From Raphanus sativus (Eukaryota > Streptophyta > Magnoliopsida > Brassicales > Brassicaceae), in NCBI RefSeq assembly GCF_000801105.2, contig NC_079517.1:2852001-2916000 (forward strand): a stretch of DNA of 64,000 nt. The letters are read 5' to 3'. How positions within the stretch are numbered: the first letter of the stretch is position 1; each line of letters begins with the position of its first letter. The position numbers and the translations under genes were made by a program. Below the pieces are notes generated by a model. It saw only the letters and a list, made by a program, of their open reading frames with translations, made no database searches and had not been told where the DNA came from. Shown here in pieces: positions 36,538 through 47,673 of the stretch.

Positions 36538-36615
36538 GAAGATCAGAGTTTGGTGTAAAATTCTCAGTCATGGTTAATCTGAAACACGGACCAATTTGTT
36601 ACTCATCATATCTCT
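36538..36615 (-). ncRNA. Box C/D snoRNA U18, second copy (partly decayed)
   Basis: The C box ATGATGA is at 36609-36603 and the D box CTGA at 36546-36543. The 13-base guide TTGGTCCGTGTTT is intact and complementary to 25S AAACACGGACCAA, but the D' box after it reads CAGA rather than CTGA. The terminal stem is four pairs including a G-U. It resembles the copy at 37180-37257 along its whole length. Function may be reduced. Confidence 0.7.
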
Positions 36616-36723
36616 TTTTACAATCAATACTTAGTAAAAACCCAATGAAAACCAAAAATCTGAGGAATAACTAATAATTCTACATAATTATGTGAAAAAG
36701 AAAATGAGGAAAAACAAAATCGG

Positions 36724-36802
36724 ATCATTAGAGACTTAAATACTAAGAATCATGAGGATTTTGATCCATCATATTGTTACAGTATTTGCTCATCATCTGA
36801 TA
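36724..36802 (-). ncRNA. Box C/D snoRNA, second copy of the 18S-Um guide (decayed D box)
   Basis: The C box is ATGATGA at 36796-36790. The expected D box reads CTAA at 36731-36728. A four-pair terminal stem ATCA/TGAT remains. The guide ACTGTAACAA differs by one transition from that of the unit at 37300-37372 and can still pair with 18S TTGTTGCAGT through a G-U. With a changed D box it may be a pseudogene. Confidence 0.6.
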
Positions 36803-36876
36803 ACATAACAATTCAACATATGAAAACAACTAACGAAAGAATCCAAAGCAATTATTGCACAAAAAAAAAATTGAAA

Positions 36877-36968
36877 CTGCTCAGATTTATGAATATTTAT
36901 TCTCACTGATCCTTAATGAATCTCTGAAGTCTGACATGTGAATTTTATTCAAAAGATCATCACAGCAG
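36877..36968 (-). ncRNA. Box C/D snoRNA, predicted guide for 25S Cm (snR58/SNORD104-like)
   Basis: GTGATGA (36963-36957) and CTGA (36884-36881) are closed by the terminal stem CTGC/GCAG with one unpaired base before the C box. Upstream of a D'-like CAGA, the sequence CACATGTCAGACT is complementary to 25S rRNA AGTCTGACATGTG, a stretch 14 bases downstream of the U18 site. The base opposite position five from D' is the C of GAGTC, equivalent to yeast Cm663 guided by snR58. The rRNA sequence and numbering are from memory. Confidence 0.72.
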
Positions 36969-37034
36969 AAGTTTTTATTTTGAAGACTGTAAATTACATT
37001 ATATAATCAGAAAATATACTAGTGTGTATAATAA

Positions 37035-37121
37035 GGCTCTCATAAAGTATAAAAATATGTATCTTTCATACTGTATTCAGAATAGCGTATACTGCCGATA
37101 TGGCAAAGTAATCACAGAGCC
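37035..37121 (-). ncRNA. Box C/D snoRNA, predicted guide for 18S Gm
   Basis: The boxes are imperfect: C is GTGATTA (37115-37109) and D is ATGA (37043-37040). They are closed by a perfect GGCTC/GAGCC stem with one unpaired base, as in the neighbouring units. A good D' box CTGA (37080-37077) directly follows TATACGCTATT, complementary to 18S rRNA AATAGCGTATA. The base opposite position five is the G of AATAG, equivalent to yeast Gm562 as I recall. The guide match is the strongest argument. Confidence 0.65.
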
Positions 37122-37179
37122 AAATACTAAAACTTGTTAATGTTTTCAGTAGGAGAAAAACAAATGGAAAATAGGCTAC

Positions 37180-37257
37180 AGAGATCAGAGGTTGGTTAAA
37201 AATTCTCGGTCACGGTAAATCAGAAACACGGACCAATAAGTTACTCATCACATCTCT
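37180..37257 (-). ncRNA. U18: Box C/D snoRNA U18
   Basis: Complete architecture in 78 nt: terminal stem AGAGA/TCTCT, C box GTGATGA (37251-37245), D' CTGA (37223-37220) and D CTGA (37188-37185). The guide TTGGTCCGTGTTT directly before D' is complementary to the conserved 25S stretch AAACACGGACCAA and is shared with human and yeast U18. Position five from D' addresses the A equivalent to yeast Am649. It is the second unit of the cluster. Confidence 0.88.
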
Positions 37258-37299
37258 TGTTCCTAATCCAACCAAACAGAGAGAAGAAAAACAAAAATT

Positions 37300-37372
37300 A
37301 GATCATCAGAGAAATAAAATACTAATAATCATATAGTTCATATTGTTGCAGTATTTGCTCATCAGCTGATCT
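37300..37372 (-). ncRNA. Box C/D snoRNA, predicted guide for 18S Um (snR77-like)
   Basis: Terminal stem AGATCA/TGATCT (six perfect pairs, one unpaired base), C box core TGATGA (37364-37359) and D box CTGA (37309-37306). The guide ACTGCAACAA is complementary to 18S TTGTTGCAGT. If the D' box is the following ATGA, position five addresses the U equivalent to yeast Um578, the snR77 target. It is the first unit of the cluster, closest to the promoter. Confidence 0.75.
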
Positions 37373-37444
37373 CAGAGAACGATTCAAAATCCTACACACA
37401 CAAAAGAAAAAAGAAAAACTAAAGATCCTATGAAGAAGATAGCA

Positions 37445-37582
37445 GTCAATATATCTCTGCGGTTTCCGCCTCTCCTTTATATATCTTCTTCAATGAGAAG
37501 AAAACCCTAGTTTGTACTATTTTATCTTTAACGGATTTACTTAAAGGCCCAAAGAAGATATTTTCATGGGCCTTGACTCGGC
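37445..37582 (-). promoter_or_regulatory. snoRNA cluster promoter: TATA, telo-box and Site II motifs
   Basis: Read on the minus strand from the distal end: GATGGGCCGAG and AAGGCCCATG near 37563-37588, TTTGGGCCTTT near 37543-37554, the telo-box-like TAGGGTTTTC near 37500-37510, and TATATAAAG near 37473-37482. The first snoRNA begins about 100 bases downstream. Telo-box plus Site II (TGGGCC) is the usual promoter combination of plant snoRNA and ribosomal protein genes. The same block lies about 170-200 bases before the divergent SIN3-like gene, so it may serve both directions. Confidence 0.6.
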
Positions 37583-37752
37583 CCATCAAAAAATATGAAA
37601 TATTATTTTTGCTAGCTGCCGCTGAAACAAGTCGAAGAAGGCAACAGCTTCCGACGTAGTCCAGCTGCTCCAAAGGTTTTTGAGAACTCATGTGAACAGG
37701 GGTAGGGGTAGTGGTGGTGGGTTAGTAATAGAAGTGTTTTCTACAAGAAGCA

Positions 37753-40700
37753 ATGAAGCGGAGGAGTGATGATATTAACGCCTCTGTGTCTTCTCCTCCT
37801 CTGGCCTCCTCTCGTGGCAAATCGTAAGAGCTCTCCTTTTTAGAAAATCTAAACTCTCATTCATAGCTATGAGATTTAGGGTTTAGGGTTTATGTTGTTT
37901 TTTTCTTTATAGTTGGTTCAGATTTAGTTCCATGCAATTTATTTATCTGACATTTTTTTTTACAAATCAGGCAAGTTGGTGGTCTAAGGAAAATGAGTGG
38001 GGATTAACTTAAATGTACTTGTTGAACTTAACTTAAAATATTTTTTTTAACTAAGTGAGAAGAGCTTGTATTGTGTATGGCACAGCAGTAGATCGGGGCT
38101 CACGATCCATGATGGCTTGTCCTACATGAAGTATGTTAAGAAGGTGTTTCAAGATCAAAGAGATACAATTGATACGTTCCTTGTGATTCTGAGAGACTTT
38201 AGGCATCAAAGGTAACACCTTTTGTTGCTTTCCTATATATCTGATATTTTTTTTTTGCCTGGCAACACTCTTCATCTTGCATTTATTTTTTACAGGACCG
38301 ATCTACCTGACGTGGTTGCACGAGTGAAGGTGTTGTTCAAAGGGCATAACAATCTCATTTTGGGGTTTAACATCTTTTTGCCTGAGGGATTTAAAATAGC
38401 CCTTGATGATGATGAAGAAGAAGAAGCTCTACCACCAAATAAGAATATTGAGCAAGGCTTAGCTCCTTTAATAAATAACATCAAGGTTAAGACAAAAAAA
38501 AAAAAGTTTCTAGTATATTGCTTTCTTTGGAAGTGCCTTCCCCACCTACTGTCTCTTTTTGTTGTTTTGTTTAATACTGCAGAAACGGTTCCAGCACCAT
38601 GAAGATGTCCTTAAGTCTTTCTTGGAGATCTTGAAATTGTATCTGTTTGATAAGAACATAGCTGAGGTTTACAATGGGGTAGTAATCTCACAGCTTGAGT
38701 GTATATGTATCTCTCCTATATATACTGTTTATAGTTCTAATATCTGTTTGTTTGTTAGGTATTAAAATTCTTTGAGGACCACCCGGATTCGCTTGAAGGA
38801 TTTTTTAGGTGTTTTTCAGTGTCTTTGACGACTCATTCAGCAGCCCTGAGTCAGGCCCAACGCTGTGATGAACCAGGATCAGTCCCTCCTCCTGTTGTGG
38901 CAGTAGTCAAGGTATATATGGTATTGGTTTACATTTTTTCCTCACTCTACTATTGTTGTCACATCTCTGGTTTCATGTCATTTCGTTTTTTCATCATCAG
39001 GATCCCCAACCAGATAAGGCTGTTGCTTCTCGGGGTGACCCTGATCATAGTGTTCACCTTAATGCCGATGATGCACACAGAGCCGAGAAAAGGAGTGGAG
39101 AAGGAGAGTATAGAGAAAGGAGAAGCCGTGATTTGGACGTTGACGTTGAAGGAGAAGCAGAAGAGGAAGCTGTTTTGCAGCATTTTCCAAAGAAGAGAAA
39201 GTCATCTGAGAGTTTTGAAGCTTACTCTGGTCCTGCTGCTTCACATTATGAGGAAAACAATCTTAAAGGTAAGCAGGCTTTTAGTATATATAGAAAATTC
39301 ATTGATCTCTTGGATGAGTTTAATCAGTTCTCTGAGCTTTGTGAGAGTACCAATGTATTTAAGATTCTTACTAACACTGTTGGGTTGTACACTTGCCGTA
39401 GAGTCACTTAGCAAAGAAGAAGATTTATCTAGTCCAAGGAATGGGGAGGAAAAAGAAAGAGAGGCTGCTAAAGGAAAGGAGCGATCCAAGAAGGACAAGT
39501 ACATGGGGAAATCTATTCATGAGCTTGATCTATCCGATTGCATGTGTTGCACTCCTAGCTACCGGCTCCTCCCTTAAGATGTAGTAAATTTGATCTTCAG
39601 AGCTCTATATTGGCATTTTAAGAAGTCTACTGACTGTTATATCTTTATTTGCAGTATCCACTGCCTTCTGTGCGCCACAGAGAGACATCAGAAGCTGTTT
39701 TCTTGAATGATCACTGGGTTTCTGTCAAAGACTACTCTTCTAAGCACATGCGCAGAAACAAGTATGAGGAAAGCTTGTTTAAATGTGAAGATGACAGGTA
39801 CCGTTTTACAATAAAGGAGATGATAGCTTTTGTATGTTGTTGCGGTTGGTTACTTGCTTCTTCTTCTTCTTGCTACAGATTTGAGTTGGATATGCTGTTG
39901 GAATCTGCGGGATCTGCAGCGGAAAGGGGACAAGAGTTGCTGAATAGCATCACTGAGAATAAAATCAGTCTAGAGGAGGGCTCCTTCGTGGTTGAAGACC
40001 ATTTCACAGGTCTTTAGACGTTCAGTGATTGTAGCTCTCTCTCTCTCTTTGTTTCATCTCTTGTCTTAACATTTTCTGTTTTGTTGTTACAGCGCTAAAT
40101 TTAAGGTGTATAGAGAGACTTTATGGGGACCATGGTGTTGACGTGACAGAGATAATACGCAAGCATCCAGCGGCTGCACTTCCTGTGATTCTGACTCGTT
40201 TGAAGCAGAGACAAGATGAATGGACAAAATGCCGTGAAGATCTTAATTTGATCTGGGCAGATGTGTATGGGAAATACCATTACAAATCACTTGATCACCG
40301 CAGCTTCTCTTTCAAGCAGCAAGATCCTAAGAACTTGAGTGCCAAAGGTAAGCAAGACCGTTCATTGCATACATTTGTTTCATTTTTTTAATGTTTAATC
40401 TTTCTTTGCTTGAATATGACCAGCGCTGGTGTCTGAAATCAAGGACCTGAAAGACAAGTCTCGGAAAGAATCTAATATTCCGCACTTGGAATATGAGTAT
40501 CTGGACAGAAGTATACATGAAGATGTGTTCAAACTAGTCCAGTTCTCGTGTGAGGAGATATATTCTAACAAAGAGAAGATGAGTAAAGTTCTGAGACTCT
40601 GGAACAATTTACTGGAGATGATGCTTGCTGTTCCACCACCCAGGTCCAAGGAGGCTAGTAAAGATGTTACCACCAGAGTATTCTACGGGAATGAAGACTT

Positions 40701-41725
40701 TTATGTTCTATTCAGGCTTCATCGAGTGGGTGGTTCAATCGTTTCTTATAATTAATTATGCCTTCTCAGATTAAAAAGCCTGAACTCATAGTTAATTTGA
40801 ATATCAATAGGTCCTTTACGAGAGAATATCGTCTGCAAAAACATATTGCACAGGTGGCAGTGAAATGAATCGGATAAACACGAAAGATACTGCTGCTTCA
40901 CCACATCCTTATGCAAGGTACGTATACCTTGTTTGTGCAGGTTTATGAGTGCTCTGTTTAGTCTGCTTAATGGCTCGGTTGAAAATTACGAGTTTGAGGA
41001 CGAATGTCGAGCTATTATTGGAAACCAGTCTTATGTTTTATTCACCTTGGACAAACTATTATACAGATTGGTTAAACAGGTAACAAACTTCTCGCGTCAC
41101 CAGCCTTCTTTTTGGTTTTAATTTTTGATCAGTTACATTCATTCCTTCTTTTTTTGCAGCTTCAAGCTGTTGTAGTGGACGATATGGACAATAAGCTTCT
41201 TAAGTTGTATGAGTGTGACAAATCTGACAGAGTGTATTATGAAAACGCCAGGAACCTCCTTCACGATGAAAATATGTATCGGTTGGAATGTGTAAGAACC
41301 CTAAAACCAATACCCCACATTGTTTCTCTTCATTGAGGAAGTTACTACTGTTCACTAACATCTGATACTTGTTTCAGTCCTCCTCTCCACCTCGTTTGTC
41401 AATCCGGCTTATGGATAGTTGTATAAACGAGAACCCCGGAGCTTCCATGGATCCCTTGTTTGCAAGTAGTTATCCTCCGCAAAAGAAGTTTCTTTCCAAC
41501 TTATCAGTAGTGCCACCACAGGCCATTATGTTACAACGGTATGTAATATATCCGAGTCTCAGTACCTTTTACATATCTCTGTTCACTTGTAAAATCTCAT
41601 CTCTTGGCTGTATAATTTGGTACAGTTCGATTACTATTGGAATGATTCATGTCATTTTTATATAAACCCACTGATTTTTTATTTTTTATTTAAATCTTGA
41701 TAGTTCAACAGCCAAGGAAGGTTAG
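37753..41725 (+). pseudogene. SNL2: SIN3-like transcriptional corepressor (SNL1/SNL2 type), degenerate
   Basis: Exons with SIN3-like homology run from the ATG at 37753 (MKRRSDDI) to a stop at 41723-41725. PAH1 (from about 38092) and PAH2 (38296-38485 and 38583-38911) are recognisable, followed by the HDAC-interacting Sin3 core ([43 protein letters not shown]). Most of PAH3 is missing. The acidic region of several hundred residues normally before VFYGNEDFYVLF is deleted in frame, and the C-terminus ends early. An in-frame TAA at 39575-39577 follows YRLLP where the family continues. A full SNL protein scaffolds histone deacetylases. Whether a shortened product is made is open; only the first 37823-38092 splice is doubtful. 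The position suits At5g15020. Confidence 0.75.
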
Positions 41726-42554
41726 AGACGGACCAAGTTCTCTCTGTGCAACACTCCCAGGAAAAAAAAAAGAAACAAGTGTTATTATTCTCCTCTCGTT
41801 AGTTTTCAATTAAGTTCCTTGCACAGTAAGTAGTGTGCGTGTAATTATCTAATTTGTATCTTGATTTAGATTTTTTTAAAATGTATGGTTAATTTAAATT
41901 TGAAAAATGAAGCTAACGTTTATCCCATTCTTGGGTTTCTTCCCTCTCAAAATTTGCTGGCCCATAAAGTTTCGTCAGCCCATTAGCTTTATTAGGCCTA
42001 TTATGTTTTCAACTTTGAAACTGGATAACTGCTCGAATTTTCTCCATCTTTATCATCATGAACAACTTCAGAATCTATTAAATATGATGGTGTTGTGGCT
42101 GCTGTTTGTGCATATGGTATGGATATGGCGTTGAGACGAAGGAGAAGACCGTACATGGCTTGTTGAAAAGATTTATTCATGGCGTTTGAGTCCTTGTTGC
42201 TCAAAAAAAAAATTGAGTCCTTAATATTTTTGATAATTATGACTTAGATACAAATGAAAATGACTATACTACTAATCTAAGATTATTTTTAACAGAACTA
42301 CTAATATAGATTAACCAATACAATTACTGACTAGATATTAATATATGCAAAACTAGGCGTGAAGGGTTCATGGCCACAGCTTTTTATACGAAAAAACAAA
42401 AATAGCAAGCACGATGATTGATCAAATGGAACCGTTACAAAGCTTATAAATTGACAAATTCCTAACCTTTTTTTTTTGAAAAATAATTCCTAACCTTTTA
42501 TTGCGATAGGATCAATTAAAGTTTCATTTTTCAGTAGGAAAAACAATTTAAAAC
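41726..42554. other. Intergenic, no gene seen
   Basis: AT-rich. A minus-strand frame at 42001-42204 has ordinary amino-acid composition but no match I recognise and no clear gene context. Confidence 0.4.
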
Positions 42555-42566
42555 TAAAATTTGTTA

Positions 42567-42710
42567 TGAAAACACCGTAGTCTACTAGTTAAGGTTTAAA
42601 TATTCCTACACACAGATCAAAAGTTCAACCCTAGATTATGCAATTTTTTATATATTAAATTTACAAAGGATTTTCAACATGGTGTAAATAAATCATCGTT
42701 ATAAAAAAAT
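42567..42710 (+). mobile_element. Short decayed SINE-like insertion
   Basis: Flanked by the 12-bp direct repeat TAAAATTTGTTA at 42555-42566 and 42711-42722. The head has an A-box-like GTAGTCTACTAGTTAAGG and a B-box-like AAGTTCAACCC about 45 bases later, as in tRNA-derived SINEs. The tail is a short A-run. It does not resemble the SINE at 9148. Confidence 0.5.
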
Positions 42711-42722
42711 TAAAATTTGTTA

Positions 42723-44530
42723 CAATTAAGATATTCATACATAAGTTTAACTTAGCATTTGAACAGAAACACACATCCTTTTTTCATAAACTTTTGTTAT
42801 TGTTTTAAAGATGAACAGTCCTGTCTTTGGTAAATTTGAATACTTTTGTGAAACAAAAGATACTGTATCTAATTTTTTTTTTTAACAACTCCAATAATTA
42901 TTATAATACTACTTATAATGATCATTCGATAATTGACCGTCTGAGACCAGGTAAATAATATATATAGATTTTTGTTAGAAAAGAAGATTAATGCATAACC
43001 ACAAAAACCATAGAACTCGATACAACTTTTGTTTGGTTTTAAACTCTCTATGACTTTGATGCTCCAGAATTCTATATTTACATCAAAGTAACCAAGACAG
43101 TAGCACACATAAGAATTGGCGAACCTAGGTAAATGATTGTGGATGCACTTGCCTCCATAATAATTTTTTTTTTTTGTATATCTCTTAAAAAATCCGATGT
43201 CTACACCTATAATTATATCTAAGTTTACATCTATTCTATCATTTGTGCATCCAATGAAAAAAAATCTTTGGATTCGCCTAAATTTTGGCCTTAAGGACAC
43301 ACGGTCACCAAACTTATTTGGCCTAAATTTTGCAAAATACAAATCTAATATATAAATTATCTTCTATTCCAAAAATATAAATTATCACGAAAACATCAAA
43401 ACTTTGATGCCTTTAATCAGAGAGCATACTCGAAAAGAATTATGCTCACAAACACGGGAGTTTATTCAAAGAGCCACAAATAACTAAATCAGCATTAAAA
43501 ATACGTATATACAGTTTCACTTATACTACAGTTTATGATGCGTGGTACCGACGATGATGTAACCAAAAAACGTAAGCTACTCGATGTTTACGTTGGTGCA
43601 AGTCGACATATTGCCACTCACTACACCTTTCTCCAAAGCCAAGCCCTAAAGTGGACTTTATTTTATCTTCCTTTTTGTTTTAGATTTTTTCTTTTCCTTT
43701 CTTAGTTACTTGTATTTGTATATATATATAAATCTTGAATTTATATAAATGACGAGAACTTGTTAGTGTCCCCATATATGGACATTGGACTCTAACACAT
43801 AATAGATCATTCATTTTATCAATATAAATACAGACATATTTTTTTCTCATTTTTTAATAAGAAGATCAGGGATATATGGAAAATCATAATGGTTGTACTG
43901 TACAGGCCAAAATAGTTGGTGCCAATAATGTTCTGTTGCACGTACCTATACAAACTCCTCTTTTTGCAATTCGTTTTGTCCCTTTCTCTTTTCAAGTAAA
44001 AGAGTAAGAAACAAAATAAAAAGAGAGAGAACTATGGTATTAGTTTCTACATGCATAGTATTACTATAATGTCATTTTCATAATATTGAATATATTCCCA
44101 TAAGAAAATAAAGTCTAGATAAAAAGTAGTTGATGAGTTACATGATAGTTTCCTCTTGAGTTGGAAGAAACGTATATGGAATGAATTCTACAAACATAGG
44201 AGAAAATAATATTATATATATTGTTCTTGACAAGGAAGTTTATTTTCTAGAAACTTAAAAAGAATTTTAGTTTTTAATGTTTTAGAAATATAGTTCCTTT
44301 TTAGATTAGACAAACAAAAAAAGATTGTCTTCTACTCAGATGTATATGTCTATAGGCGTGTGCACTGCACCCACCCAAATGTATGGCCTAAAGCTTTATA
44401 AATATATTTCTACACGCTAAGCATAACCATAGTTCTCTTCCTCATACACACAAAAAAACACAGCCTTACTTCTTTTTCTCTTTCTCAAAACACATACATA
44501 CAAAAGCACAAGCTTAAATATCCTCACTTG
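42723..44530. other. Upstream region of the NPF transporter, no gene seen
   Basis: Mostly AT-rich non-coding sequence. The word TTGGCCTAAATTTTGC recurs in part at about 43280 and 43320. A CTTTATAAATATATTT stretch near 44393-44408 is a plausible TATA region about 130 bases before the transporter ATG. Confidence 0.4.
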
Positions 44531-47412
44531 ATGGCTGGAGGAGAGAAAAGAAGAGGACTTAGTAAATCTTGTGCCCTTCTCATAGTGATTGCTGGGATCG
44601 AAAGATATGCATTCAAAGGAGTTGCATCAAACTTGGTGACGTATTTAACTGATGTGGTAAAGATGAGCAATTCAAGAGCAGCCACGACTGTTAATACTTG
44701 GAGTGGCTTCACTTTCATGTTGCCTCTCTTCTCTGCTCCTTTAGTCGATACTTACTGGGACAGATTCTTCACCATTCTAGCTTCTTCTTCTCTCTACTTT
44801 GTGGTCAGTATCACTATACCAACCCTTTTATTAGAATCAACAATCAGAAAGAGTCGATTCAAGACTGGTTTACTTAATTATATTTTACATATTGAAACAT
44901 GTTCGTATGATCTCTTTATCAAGTGGTCCCCTTTCCTTTTTCCATTACATCTTCTCCTTTTTACGTTTATTTTTCTTGATAAATTTTGTATCACATCGTT
45001 TTTTTTTTTTTGAACACTAATGTATCACATCGTTTAAAGAGAGCTATTGAGGCATATTTGCTTGACAACTGCAACTTTTAGGATTTGATACGAAACGTTT
45101 CTTAAGATTTTATTTTTCTATTTTGTTTGTGTTTGGTACTAAATCTGTCAACATTTCGATGGATTTCCTAAGAAAATGATTTTCTCACTAACTATTTCCT
45201 AATTAATCTTCCTTTTTAGTATGGAATGTTGCTAAAGTTTGGTTCTATAATGTGGTTTTTGGGATCTTATCAAAAATAGTTACATTCCTCATTAAGCTTG
45301 CATTATATTCCATTTCTAGATGTTACACCACTGAATACTTAGGAGGATCAATAAAAAGGAAATAAGCCCATTATTGTAAGTTTAACCTAACTTCTCTTCA
45401 TAGAAAAAATACTTATATTTAGGAACTCGGACATCATTTTATTCAGAATTTAACTAAAGTTTTTTGTTATGTATATTATTTTAGGTTCTTATTTAAAGAT
45501 TAAATATTTGTGACTATTATTATTTTAAATTCATTTTAGAGATTCTATCTTTTGCTAATTATGTAAGTTATTAATGTTTGGCATTTTGTTTGGTATATTT
45601 AAACAGGGACTAGTGGGATTGACATTGACGGCATATGCTGGGTCACGTTCCACTACTAAAACCATATCTCTTTACTTCCTCTACACTTCACTTAGCCTCG
45701 TCGCTCTCGGCCTAGGCGTCTTAAACCCATCTCTACAAGCATTTGGTGCTGACCAGCTTGACCACGACCTTGACCATGACCATAACCACGAACAATCCTC
45801 AGAGAAAACAGAAGTCAAATCGGACCGTAAGAGTCGGTTTTTCCAGTGGTGGTATTTTGGTGTCTGCGCCGGTAGTCTTCTAGGAGTCACCGTCATGGCT
45901 TATATCCAAGACACATTTGGTTGGGTTCTCGGTTTTGCAATCCCAACCGGTTCCATGTTATTATTAATCTTCTTGTTCCTATGTGGCTGCGGAGTTTACG
46001 TCTATGCTGATCCAGGTTCAGACCCAAAATCTAAACCGTTTCAAACGATCTTAGATACTATCAAAGGAGCAGTGACGAGAAGAAGTAAGATCACTCTTGA
46101 GAACAACCATGATTTGAATGCCTTGGAGCTACAGTAAGTACTCATCATAATTCAGTCCATAATAGACACACAAAATTTTGATGTGCCTAGTTCCCAATTT
46201 GGTTTAGTTTTCGGTTTAAGAAATATTGAAGCTGAATGAAAACCAAATTATGGTTGAGTCTGGTTTTTGGTTTCAGGTTAGAACCGATTTTCTAAGTTTA
46301 AGTCCAGTATTTTTGGCATAATATGTAAACTTTAAATCTAATTTTTTAAATGTTAAATTTTTTGTCGGTTGATTTTTATAGTAAAATTGGATTCGTTGAT
46401 AAAAAATGGTACAAGTGAATTCTGGTTACGGTTTGTTGGAATACATATATTATTCGGTTCATTTTCTTTCCGGTTTGATTTAAATATTGGTTAAGTTGCA
46501 GTCAATACCCTATAATCTTGTTCTTATTTTGTTGTATATAGGCTGCAAGGGAAGCCTCTATGTAACTGTAGCAACACTGAAGCTACTAGTACTGCTACTA
46601 CAAAGAGCTTGGCTGATAATGAAAGCAGCAAGACCGGTTCCTCTGGCCTCCAAACCGTCAAGCTATTGCTTCGGCTATTACCCATATGGACGATGCTTCT
46701 AATGTTCGCAGTCATATTCCAACAACCGGCGACATTCTTCACAAAGCAAGGTATGGCTATGAAGAGAAACATCGGACCAAACTTCAAAATCCCACCCGCA
46801 ACGTTACAAAGCACTATCACCTTGTCTATAATACTTCTCATGCCCTTGTACGACAAAGTCTTGATCCCGATGGCCAAGAAAATATCCAAAAACGAAAAGG
46901 GAATTACCGTCATGACAAGAATGGGAATTGGTATGTTCTTATCCATCATTGCCATTGTTATTGCTGCCTTAGTCGAAAGAAAAAGACTAAAGATAAGCAA
47001 AGAGATAAAGACTTCACCAAATACTACAGAACCACTGAGCATATTCTGGCTCTTACCTCAATACATTCTACTAGGAATCTCGGACATTTTCACGGTTGTA
47101 GGGATGCAAGAGTTCTTCTACAGTGAGGTTCCGGTTAGAATGAGAACGATGGGGTTTGCGTTGTACACGAGTGTTTTCGGTGTGGGGAGTTTCGTGAGTG
47201 CAGCGTTGATTTCGGTGATAGAGAGTTACACGAAGTCAAGAGGCGGTAACTGGTTTGCGGATGATATGTCGGAAGCTAGACTTGATAAGTACTATTGGCT
47301 TTTGGCTCTCACAAGTGCTATTAGCTTTTTGATGTATATTGTTATTTGCAAGTATTTTAAGAGTACTAGTAGTGATCATCAAAATGATGATAAATGCGAT
47401 GAGACTTGTTAA
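44531..47412 (+). CDS. NPF5.8: NPF/PTR-family proton-coupled transporter, NPF5.8 type
   Basis: Three exons: 44531-44803, 45607-46133 and 46542-47412, total 556 residues. The family is the twelve-helix POT/NRT1 group moving nitrate, peptides or other metabolites with protons. Motifs seen are [18 protein letters not shown] in helix 1, [33 protein letters not shown], then a hydrophilic central loop and [30 protein letters not shown] in the second half (cited in parts). The C-terminus is hydrophilic (DDKCDETC). Order and sequence fit At5g14940 (NPF5.8). I recall NPF5.8/5.9 being described as nicotianamine transporters, but I am not certain. Intron 1 is about 800 bp; no lesion found. Confidence 0.92.
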
Positions 47413-47673
47413 TAGACTAAAAACAGCTAGAAATAGCTGTTTGGTAACGCTTTACGAGTTGCGTGTAATGAATGTGAAGTGTTAGCAAAAAAACAGATAA
47501 AAAATATACGAACTATATTTGGTTTGACCAAAAACAAATAAAAGTATGGAGAACTATATTCATACATAGCTTACACGTATTATTTAAGATTAAATAACTA
47601 TATAACAAATTAAAATACAAAAAGAAGAATCTTAAGAGTACAACACCACACAATTTGACTTTTAATTAATTTA

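Noticed and set aside
37446..37691. Minus-strand frame of 81 codons
   Set aside because: It overlaps the TATA, telo-box and Site II promoter block of the snoRNA cluster and has no known domain.
42001..42204. Minus-strand frame of 67 codons
   Set aside because: Ordinary composition but no recognised similarity, no introns or neighbours to support it.
42869..43342. Minus-strand frame of 157 codons
   Set aside because: Rich in Phe/Ile/Tyr/Asn as expected from AT-rich DNA; no domain or start context.
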